Assembly: GCA_031266935.1 (NCBI GenBank)
Contig: JAISAC010000174.1
Span: 1-36,500, forward strand
DNA length: 36,500 nucleotides
Direction: 5' to 3'
Origin: Prevotellaceae bacterium
GTDB lineage: Bacteria > Bacteroidota > Bacteroidia > Bacteroidales > UBA932
Shown: positions 1-6,150 of the stretch, piece by piece
Numbering within the stretch: the first letter of the stretch is position 1
How the letters are laid out: each line of letters starts with the position of its first letter
The notes under the pieces: model-generated
The model's input: only the letters and a program-made list of their open reading frames with translations
Databases searched by the model: none
What the model was told of the DNA's origin: nothing
Made by a program: the position numbers and the translations under genes

Positions 1-5
1 GGTGT

Positions 6-70
6 ATAGGTCAAAATTCAGGCTGATTTTAATCGGCTGCGTTCAATAGGTCAAAATTCAGGCTGATTTT
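6..70. repeat. Doubled left terminal inverted repeat of the IS
   Basis: Two copies of a 25-bp sequence (ATAGGTCAAAATTCAGGCTG followed by ATTTT) start at 6 and 46, a 40-bp step. Each matches the inverted right end at 1194-1220 with small differences near the inner edge. One copy is probably the active end; the other may be left from a neighbouring copy or an imprecise transposition. The sequence left of position 1 would decide this. Confidence 0.85.
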
Positions 71-116
71 TTTTCGAAATTTTGCTGTTTGTTTTTTTCT
101 TTTTATACTTGCACTG

Positions 117-220
117 TCAAACAAAACGGAAACGGGCAACGCTGGGGAGCGACCCGCCAGGGATAGTTTGACTTATACAGCATTTATGCGGGGGATTGTC
201 TGTTTGGGCAATCCCTTTTT
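117..220 (+). ncRNA. Candidate IS-encoded structured small RNA
   Basis: A complete transcription unit is visible just inside the left IS end. TTTG at 81-84, a 19-bp spacer and TATACTTG at 104-111 (one mismatch to TAnnTTTG) predict a start near 117. The transcript would open with GTCAAAC (116-122), which pairs with GTTTGAC (166-172). Inside, CGGG (133-136) pairs with CCCG (153-156), and CGCT-GGGG-AGCG (140-151) forms a capped hairpin. It ends in a terminator: GGGATTG (192-198) pairs with CAATCCC (209-215), followed by T5. The unit stops before the transposase stop codon at 239, on the opposite strand, so it could only be antisense to the transposase 3' tail. I do not recognise the family. Function is unknown; expression is inferred from the signals alone. 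Confidence 0.5.
192..220 (+). terminator. Intrinsic terminator inside the IS
   Basis: A perfect 7-bp stem (GGGATTG / CAATCCC) with a 10-nt loop is followed by five T on the plus strand; outer ATGC (186-189) and GCAT (221-224) could also pair. It ends the small RNA candidate and would block plus-strand transcription entering the IS. Confidence 0.7.
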
Positions 221-238
221 GCATAACATGCTGGTAAT

Positions 239-1150
239 TTATGCCTTAAAAAACCCATCAATAAACCGTTTACGGTTTTCTTTACTCATTCCACTGTGAT
301 TACGCAAGCTGTTTTTCAATGCTGCGAATGTGCCTTCCAATGCATTATTCGTATTGGGCATATTTTCAACCTCTTCAAAAACAAATAAATACATCAAATT
401 CCTTTTTATGCTCAGCCACGCACTGCGCAAGTTCTTGTGCGTGAAATGACTTTTTCCCGTTTGCTTGTCTACTGTTCGCTCGTTCAGGTAAGAACGCCAC
501 TTTAATTCCCACCTCTCAAACTTTATCGTAAACTCGTCTTTTGTTAACTTTGCCATTTCTTTGGCTAAAAGCCACAACTCTTTACTCGCTTCCAATTTGG
601 GATTAAGGGTCAAATAGCGCCTAATTACGGCCACCTGATGATACTGACAAAATTGAACAGGATAAGCCGAAAATTGTTTGAAAATGCCTTTTAATCCGTC
701 GCAAACTATTCCTCGCAGCTGATATTTTTTTGACAAAATATAGCTGATACCCTCTTGATAGTCTACCAACTTTTCATGCCGTACATACTTGCGCCACAAC
801 TTTTTGCCTGTCTGGCTATCCATTAAAACTACAACACCCCAAGCGCGACCAAAATAGGTACAATCCATTAAAACTATCCCCCCCTAGAGGCATTGTCATG
901 CAGCTAAAATCTTCTTTTACAGTTCGCAAACGCCGTTTTATGGTACTCTCGCTTACCGAAAAGCGCGCGGCAAGTTCGAAAATCGTCTGCTTATTTTGGC
1001 CGTATAGCTGCCACAGCGCTGGCACTGATAATCGATCGCCTCCTGTAAATTGCTTCCCGCAAGCGTAGCATTTGTACTGTTGCTTACCTTGTTTTTTGCC
1101 GTTTTTCTTGGTTACCGGTGAACCACAATAAAAGCACTTTTTTTATTCAT
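239..1150 (-). pseudogene. IS256-variant transposase, frame broken at two homopolymers
   Basis: Read from 1150 down, the protein has a zinc ribbon (CFYC ... CYAC), a helix-turn-helix region ending FSVSESTIKRRL, and a DDE domain with the first Asp in LMDCTYFG, the second in IVCDG and the Glu in NNALEG. This layout is that of IS256 'variant Zn-binding' (IS1249-like) transposases. The frame is broken twice. The ATG at 1150 runs into A7 and is out of frame with the zinc ribbon, needing +1 nt. At about 878-884 a G7 run separates the N-terminal frame (ORF 816-1025) from the catalytic frame (ORF 239-868), needing -1 nt. Either the gene is dead, or the runs are slippage sites, or they are sequencing errors. 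The C-terminal catalytic part is otherwise complete. Confidence 0.8.
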
Positions 1151-1245
1151 AATCTTTGATTTGCTTCAAAGATACTATTTATCGGGATTGCAGAAAATTT
1201 CAGCCTGAATTTTGACCTATATGCCGCGCTTTCATATAATTCCGT

Positions 1246-2628
1246 TTAAATATTCAGCAACTTTTTCAGCATACCGAAGCAGGTGAATGGCGGGTACCTC
1301 GTTGTAATGTCAAACCACGTGGGGCTGGTAACGATAGCCTTACGGTTGCTGAACGCCATGAAGCTGTCCCGGCCGTGGTACTTCCCAATGCCGCTGCCGC
1401 CTACTCCGCCAAACGGCAGGTGGTGGTTGGCAATTTGCAGGAGTATTTCGTTAAAGCAGGTGGCGCCGGCGCTCGTTTTGCGCAGTATCTCCTTTTCCTT
1501 GCAGCGGCTGCCGAAGTAGTAAACTGCCAGAGGTTTTTCGTGGGAGTTCACGTATGAGGTAACTTCATTAATATCATCAAACGTCAGGATGGGGAGTATG
1601 GGGCCAAATATCTCCTCCTGCATGATGGGGTGGCTTGCGCTCATGCCGTCCACCAGCGTTGGGGCAATGTACTTCTCCGGCTCGTTAACCTCGCCGCCGT
1701 AGATGATGTTAACTCCCTGCAGCAGCCCTTTCAGCCGCTCAATAGATTTTCGGTTTACAATGCGCGGGTAGTGCTGGCTTTCCCGGCAGCTGTTGCCGAA
1801 CATTTTGACGATAGCTTCCTCGAACTTTATGATAAATTCGCGCTTTAGGGAACGGTGTATGAACAGGTAGTCCGGCGAAATGCATATCTGGCCGGCGTTG
1901 AGCGTTTTGCCCCACGCTATGCGCCTTACGGCAACGTCGATGTTCGCCTCCCGGTCAACAATGCAGGGGCTTTTTCCGCCCAGCTCCAGCACCACCGGCG
2001 TGAGGTGCTCGGCGGCGGCGCGCATCACTTTTTTGCCGAGCTCGCGGCTGCCGGTGAAAAAGATAATGTCGAAGCGCTGCTCCAGCAGGAAGATGTTCAC
2101 ATCTCTGTTGCCTTGCGCAATCCCGATGTAATCCTCCGTAAAAGTTTCGTTTATCAGCTGCTCCATTACCTTTGCGGTTGCCGGCGCGTAGGGCGACGCC
2201 TTCAGCACGGCGCAGCACCCCGACGAAATTGCCCCTACAAGCGAATTCATCATTATCAGGAACGGGTAGTTCCACGGCGCAATGACAAGCGCTATGCCCA
2301 GCGGCTCGTAAACCACCTTGCTTCTCGAAGGGAACAGCTTGAGGGGGGTAGCAACCTTTTGGGGTTTAGCCCACCTCCTTAGATGCTTAATGTGATACCC
2401 GATTTCCTGAATGACTATGCCGATTTCGGTCATGTATGCCTCTTCGGGCGACTTGTGCAAATCGCTCCACAGCGCGCTGTATATTTTAGGTTTGTAGCGC
2501 TGTATTGCCGACCTGAACTTTTTCAGCTGCTCTATGCGAAACTGAAGATCTTTTGTTCTATGTGTTGCAAAGAATTGACGTTGGCCTTCCAGCATCTTTT
2601 CGATTGCTGATGGTAATGTATTTTCCAT
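1246..2628 (-). CDS. Class 3 (ALDH3-type) NAD(P)-dependent aldehyde dehydrogenase
   Basis: This 460-residue protein has the length and motifs of the ALDH3/YwdH group, which oxidises aldehydes to acids. The oxyanion Asn is in APWNYP (N120), the general base Glu in LELGGKSP (E215) and the catalytic Cys in NAGQICIS (C249). EEIFGPILP and LPFGGVGGSG are further family signatures. There is no signal peptide; the C-terminal tail is hydrophobic, ending TCFGMLKKLLNI, as in some membrane-associated ALDH3 enzymes. The physiological aldehyde cannot be told from sequence. It is separated from the upstream LytTR regulator by 464 bp, so it is probably transcribed alone. An IS abuts its 3' end without damaging it. 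Confidence 0.93.
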   Translation of the reverse strand: MENTLPSAIEKMLEGQRQFFATHRTKDLQFRIEQLKKFRSAIQRYKPKIYSALWSDLHKSPEEAYMTEIGIVIQEIGYHIKHLRRWAKPQKVATPLKLFPSRSKVVYEPLGIALVIAPWNYPFLIMMNSLVGAISSGCCAVLKASPYAPATAKVMEQLINETFTEDYIGIAQGNRDVNIFLLEQRFDIIFFTGSRELGKKVMRAAAEHLTPVVLELGGKSPCIVDREANIDVAVRRIAWGKTLNAGQICISPDYLFIHRSLKREFIIKFEEAIVKMFGNSCRESQHYPRIVNRKSIERLKGLLQGVNIIYGGEVNEPEKYIAPTLVDGMSASHPIMQEEIFGPILPILTFDDINEVTSYVNSHEKPLAVYYFGSRCKEKEILRKTSAGATCFNEILLQIANHHLPFGGVGGSGIGKYHGRDSFMAFSNRKAIVTSPTWFDITTRYPPFTCFGMLKKLLNI

Positions 2629-2759
2629 ATTAATATTCTCCTCTTAAAAAAAAATCGCTGTTTTAATTAGTGCTCAACCTGCTGCGCGCCGGCAGCATAC
2701 CGGACACGTACAGGCAGGCAGCGCCTCCCCTGTACAGTACAGGCAGGCGCCCTTTGTAA

Positions 2760-2788
2760 ATTCATGGGTTCCCATGAATATTTTTTTT
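2760..2788 (+). terminator. Terminator-like hairpin with T-run, no obvious gene served
   Basis: ATTCATGGG and CCCATGAAT form a 9-bp perfect stem with a TT loop, followed by TATTTTTTTT-like sequence on the plus strand. Both flanking genes are on the minus strand, so its purpose is unclear. Confidence 0.45.
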
Positions 2789-3035
2789 CGTTAATTATTC
2801 TGATGATACTTGGAGTAGCGTACGTACCGCAATGAGCAAAAACAGATTAAAAGCCCAAGAACAAGATGGCGGAAGCGCCAATTTTTTCAAGTAAGGTGAA
2901 CAACTAAAGATTACGGCGTATTAAAAATAGGCCATATTTTTACAAATAAATTGATAACAGGCATTATATTTTATCTTAAAAATGCCTGCTCAATGCAATA
3001 ATGCTTACTCAATGTAACAATGTAAAAACTTGGTA

Positions 3036-3066
3036 CAAAGTTAATATTTTTTTTTGAGAATTGCAA
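3036..3066 (-). promoter_or_regulatory. Candidate Bacteroidota promoter upstream of aldehyde dehydrogenase
   Basis: On the minus strand TTG (3066-3064), a 20-bp spacer and TAACTTTG (3043-3036) match the Bacteroidota -33/-7 form. The start would lie about 400 nt before the aldehyde dehydrogenase ATG, which is long for a leader, so the assignment is tentative. Confidence 0.4.
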
Positions 3067-3092
3067 GCGCTGATGGATACGCAAATACAGGG

Positions 3093-3827
3093 CTACCACC
3101 TTACGGCTTCCTTGAGCGCCTTGTAGCCGCTGCTGCTTGCTCGGAGCGCCTCGCCGTTTTTGAGGTGTACGCGGTATGATTCTTTTTCGTAGAGCTCGAT
3201 TTTTGCCACCATATCTACGTTTACGATGAAGGAGCGGTGTACGCGGATAAACTGCTGTGGCGGGAGATTTTCTTCAAAGTACTTCATGGTTTTTTCCTTG
3301 AGAAAGATACCCTTGTCGGTGTGCAGCTTGACGTAGTCGCCGTAGGCTTCGACGTAGCAGACGCTGTGCAGCGGGATGACGTGTATTTGCTGGCGGTCTT
3401 TTACGGCAACGCGCGTCAGGGCGCCCGGCGCAGCGAGCGTCAGCGCCGGAAGGCTCTCCGGCGAGGGTTGCCCCGAGCTCACCTTGGCGAGCGCCTTTTG
3501 CAGCGCCGCGTCGAAGCGCTGCTTAGAGTATGGCTTGAGCAGGTAGTCAACGGCGCTCTGCTCAAACGCGCGGATGGCAAACTGGTCGTAGGCGGTGGAG
3601 AAAATCACGAGCGGCGGGTTTTCCACCAGCTCCAGCATCTCCAGCCCGGTGAGCTTGGGCATCTGCACATCGAGGAAGATGAGCTGCGGGGCTTGCTCCT
3701 TGATGGCTTTCATGGCGTCAAAGCCGTTGCTTGCTTCGCCGATAATCGCTACTTCGGGGTAGCTTTTCAGGTAGTGGCGGATGATGTCCCGCGCCGGCGC
3801 CTCGTCGTCAATAATAAGTACTGTCAT
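3093..3827 (-). CDS. LytTR-family response regulator
   Basis: A 244-residue two-domain regulator. The receiver domain (1-120) has the acidic pair IIDDE (D7, D8), the phosphoacceptor in FLDVQMP (D53) and the conserved Lys in YLLKPY (K98). The LytTR DNA-binding domain (about 140-244) includes CYVEAYGDYVKLHT and FIRVHRSFIVNV. It is the last gene of a three-gene minus-strand operon and follows the kinase by 36 bp, so that kinase is the presumed phosphodonor. LytTR proteins usually bind paired direct repeats; three GTATGGTAAAC copies upstream of the first gene of this operon are candidate sites for autoregulation (inference). Confidence 0.95.
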   Translation of the reverse strand: MTVLIIDDEAPARDIIRHYLKSYPEVAIIGEASNGFDAMKAIKEQAPQLIFLDVQMPKLTGLEMLELVENPPLVIFSTAYDQFAIRAFEQSAVDYLLKPYSKQRFDAALQKALAKVSSGQPSPESLPALTLAAPGALTRVAVKDRQQIHVIPLHSVCYVEAYGDYVKLHTDKGIFLKEKTMKYFEENLPPQQFIRVHRSFIVNVDMVAKIELYEKESYRVHLKNGEALRASSSGYKALKEAVRW

Positions 3828-3837
3828 GCTTTTAAAC

Positions 3838-3874
3838 GGTTAAATCGGTGTTTAAATCGGTATTTAAATTGGTA
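3838..3874. repeat. Three 12-bp tandem repeats between kinase and regulator genes
   Basis: TTTAAATCGGTA-like units occur three times in a row (ttaaatcggtg, tttaaatcggta, tttaaattggta), covering the end of the kinase gene and the gap to the regulator. The kinase stop codon is inside the repeats. Confidence 0.7.
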
Positions 3875-4922
3875 TTTTCAGCGCCGCCACAAATTTTCCG
3901 TTTTCTACTTTGGTTTGCAGCAGCGCCGAGGCGCCGTAAAGAAGCCGCAGCTGCTCTTTGGTATTCTTTAGCCCGGTGCCGGAGCCTTTGCGCTGCCCCA
4001 CGGCTTCGGTGTCGAAGTTGTTGCTGATTTCGATGTGCAGCTGCTGCGTTTTTTGCGTGGCCGTCGCCACAATGCGCACCACCTCGGTGCTCTCGTAAAC
4101 GCCGTGCTTTACGGCGTTCTCAAACAGCGGCTGCAGCAGCATGGTGGGTATTTTGAGCGGGAGGCAATCCTCCGCCATGTTCATTTCGTACGCAAGCTTG
4201 CTGCCAAAGCGCAGCTGCTCTATGGAGAGGTAGCGCCTGATGTTCTCCATCTCCTCCTTCAGCGTGGATATTTCGTGGTGCGTGGCGAGCACCGTGTAGC
4301 GCAGGTAGTCCGACAGGGCTACGAGCATCTCCTGCGACTGATTGGCGTCTTTTATTATCAGCGAGTTGAGCGAGTTGAGGCTGTTGAACAGAAAGTGCGG
4401 GTTGATTTGCGACTTGAGCAGGTTGATTTCTCTGTCTTTCAGCATTTTGGTAAGGTGTATTTCGTTGGCGGCCTTTTCGTTCAGCTGCTCAATAGCAATG
4501 CGGAGGTGGTAAACCATCACAATTATCGCGTACAGCAGCGCTCCCTCAAGTATTTTCCACGGCAGCGAGCTGACCATGAAGTCAAAGTAGGCGCCGCTGT
4601 CCTTGATGGCAAAAAGGTACGTAAAGGCGTAGCTGCAACCTAAGCATACCGCCAGCATTAGGGTAAACAGAATGCAGTGCGCCAAAATGTTGAACCTCCA
4701 CGATTTTTTGTCCCACGAGTTGTAGCGAATGGGATACCACAGCGGCAAAAAGCACATGGCAAGCAGCAGGTTAAACGCCAGCGCGTCTATCAGCAGGATG
4801 TGAAACGGTATGCTGCTTACGTAAAATGCTACCGAGATGTAAACGTCAATAACAATCATCCAGCCTGCCACGTAAGCTAAGCGCGACCGGTAAGAGCGGA
4901 GTATCGGGTTGATGTTGTTCAC
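3864..4922 (-). CDS. LytS/YehU-type sensor histidine kinase
   Basis: A 352-residue inner-membrane kinase with about four hydrophobic segments in residues 15-140, then a short coiled linker and a His_kinase domain. The phosphoacceptor His is H176 in INPHFLFNSLNSLN, the hallmark of the LytS/YehU group. The ATP-binding part shows LFENAVKHG and GSGTGLKNTKEQL. No extracellular sensing domain is evident, so the membrane helices or a partner probably detect the signal. Its neighbours are the LiaF-like protein upstream (70-bp gap) and the LytTR regulator downstream; it is probably co-transcribed with both. The gene ends inside a short 12-bp tandem repeat. Confidence 0.94.
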   Translation of the reverse strand: MNNINPILRSYRSRLAYVAGWMIVIDVYISVAFYVSSIPFHILLIDALAFNLLLAMCFLPLWYPIRYNSWDKKSWRFNILAHCILFTLMLAVCLGCSYAFTYLFAIKDSGAYFDFMVSSLPWKILEGALLYAIIVMVYHLRIAIEQLNEKAANEIHLTKMLKDREINLLKSQINPHFLFNSLNSLNSLIIKDANQSQEMLVALSDYLRYTVLATHHEISTLKEEMENIRRYLSIEQLRFGSKLAYEMNMAEDCLPLKIPTMLLQPLFENAVKHGVYESTEVVRIVATATQKTQQLHIEISNNFDTEAVGQRKGSGTGLKNTKEQLRLLYGASALLQTKVENGKFVAALKIPI

Positions 4923-4992
4923 AAATTACTATTCTGCTGTTGCATTATTTTAGGATTAAGGCCAAAGCTCGGCGTGGCGAAGCTTCGTGCTG

Positions 4993-5877
4993 CTAATCGG
5001 GCTTGAGCTTGACTTCGCCCCCGCCAAATACGGCTGTTACCTCCAGAATGAGCGTCTTTTTTTCGTCCACCTCAAAGGTAGGCTTGGGGCGCCTGTCAAC
5101 AAACCTGCCGAACATCTGGTCTTGCCGCAGCTCCACGCGCCAGTCAACGGGGACGTAAAGCAGCACGCCGCCAAACACCGTGTTTATCTCCAGCGTGTGT
5201 ACGCCTTCGTCGAGCTGCGCCTCGCTAAAGTCGAGCTCTGCGCCGCCAAATATGCAGTTAATTTCGCCGCCTCTGAAGTTTTTGACGCTTATCTTTTCGT
5301 GAAGTCCGCTAAATACCGAGTTGTACTCCACGTAGCCCGACTTGGATGCGCCTGGGCGGCCGGCAGTATTCTTTTTTTTGCTGTTGTGGCAGCGGTGGCG
5401 AAACCGGTAAAAAAACGGCGCGCCCGCAGGGAAGTCGCGGCAGTGGTGCAGCTGCCGGTACCTGTCGAACAGCTCGAAGCGCTGCTCGGACGAAAGGTTT
5501 TTTATCCTCTCCGTGCGCTGCCGCCACTTGTTGAAGCGCTGCCTGCGCCAGATCGGGAAGATCGCAACGTTAAGCCCTACAATGATGATGAGGAGCGCCC
5601 AAATGTTTACTTTGAGGAAGCTCAGCGACTCGAAGTTGAGCTCGAACAAAATAAAAAGCCCCCCGATGAGAATCAGGATTACGCCGATAAAAAATTTGCG
5701 GGCGCTGAGCAGGCACAAAAAGCCGATGACGCACGCCAGCATTTTCCACGAAAAAATGATACGCTTGTGCTCAATCGGCAGTACGCCGCTGTCGAACATC
5801 AGCAGCAGCACGCCCGCAGCTACAAAAAGCAAGCCTGTGAAGAGCGAGCGGATGGTGAATAAGCGATGTGTCTTCAT
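4993..5877 (-). CDS. LiaF-like membrane protein (cell-envelope stress type)
   Basis: A 294-residue protein with four hydrophobic segments between residues 10 and 105 (DUF5668-like) and a soluble C-terminal domain rich in repeated VFGG/IFGG turns, as in LiaF and related 'cell wall-active antibiotics response' proteins: SVFSGLHEK, CIFGGAELDFS, TVFGGVLLYVP and AVFGGGEVKL. In Firmicutes LiaF restrains the cognate kinase; here it is first in an operon with a LytS-type kinase and a LytTR regulator, so a similar control role is a reasonable inference. The linker (about 108-165) is strongly basic and His-rich. The start ATG at 5877 is preceded by three GTATGGTAAAC repeats. Confidence 0.8.
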   Translation of the reverse strand: MKTHRLFTIRSLFTGLLFVAAGVLLLMFDSGVLPIEHKRIIFSWKMLACVIGFLCLLSARKFFIGVILILIGGLFILFELNFESLSFLKVNIWALLIIIVGLNVAIFPIWRRQRFNKWRQRTERIKNLSSEQRFELFDRYRQLHHCRDFPAGAPFFYRFRHRCHNSKKKNTAGRPGASKSGYVEYNSVFSGLHEKISVKNFRGGEINCIFGGAELDFSEAQLDEGVHTLEINTVFGGVLLYVPVDWRVELRQDQMFGRFVDRRPKPTFEVDEKKTLILEVTAVFGGGEVKLKPD

Positions 5878-5890
5878 TTCAAAAGCAATT

Positions 5891-5930
5891 GTATGGTAAA
5901 CAAAATTGTATGGTAAACGGTATGGTAAAC
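5891..5930. promoter_or_regulatory. Three direct repeats upstream of the LytTR operon
   Basis: GTATGGTAAAC occurs at 5891-5901, 5908-5918 and 5920-5930, all in one orientation, with 17- and 12-bp steps, starting 14 bp before the LiaF-like start codon. Nothing else in the gap explains them. They could be binding sites for the regulator encoded in the operon, though the spacing is not the roughly 21-bp step known for LytTR proteins. Confidence 0.5.
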
Positions 5931-6062
5931 AAATATGTTGTCATTATGCTGTAAAAATTAAGCGTTTTGATTTCGGGGGACGAAGCTACACCCTTCACGG
6001 CGCTTTCTCAACAGGTATTCTGTGTGCTTTGATAAATCCCCGACCAACAGCAGATTTTTATC

Positions 6063-6150
6063 GACAAATTTGATTCTGAATTCTGAATTTTGAATTTTGA
6101 ATTCCTGACGGCGTAAGCCAATTCAAAATTCAAAATTCAGAATTCAAAAT
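6063..6150. repeat. Heptad repeats flanking a CCTGACGGCGTAAGCC core
   Basis: Seven-base units (TGAATTT and variants) run up to the core CCTGACGGCGTAAGCC (6104-6119) and are followed by the inverted units (ATTCAAA), giving a long AT-rich inverted repeat. The last codons and stop of dxs (ILNSEF, TGA on the minus strand) are encoded by these heptads. The same core and arms recur after lgt (9962-10034). Confidence 0.85.

Larger units (their letters stand above)
6..1220 (-). mobile_element. IS256-variant (Zn-binding type) insertion sequence
   Basis: The right end (1194-1220) is an inverted copy of the left end: both carry ATAGGTCAAAATTCAGGCTG at the outer edge. The left end is present twice in the same orientation, at 6-30 and 46-70, so the element is 1215 or 1175 bp long depending on which copy is the true terminus. 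Inside lies one minus-strand transposase of the Mutator/IS256 'variant Zn-binding' group. I see no target-site duplication: the bases outside the ends (ggtgt or gttca on the left, atgcc on the right) do not match, but only five bases are visible outside the outer left end. The right end stops 25 bp short of the aldehyde dehydrogenase stop codon, so that gene was left intact. Confidence 0.8.
2629..3092. other. Gene-free gap with hairpins, upstream of aldehyde dehydrogenase
   Basis: This 464-bp gap holds no convincing gene. GTACAGGCAGGC occurs twice (2708-2719 and 2737-2748), and CCTGTAC-A-GTACAGG is a perfect palindrome overlapping the second copy. A 9-bp perfect hairpin (core TTCATGGG/CCCATGAA, 2761-2778) is followed by about eight T on the plus strand, although no plus-strand gene lies upstream. 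A 20-codon plus-strand ORF near 2833 is not supported by anything else. A minus-strand promoter candidate sits at 3036-3066. Confidence 0.6.

Noticed and set aside
1-1230. Target-site duplication of the IS
   Set aside because: Bases outside neither left end match those outside the right end; the left flank is too short to judge for the outer copy.
2833-2895. 20-codon plus-strand ORF MSKNRLKAQEQDGGSANFFK
   Set aside because: It has no promoter, no homology that I recognise and no conserved context; an ORF of this length is expected by chance.
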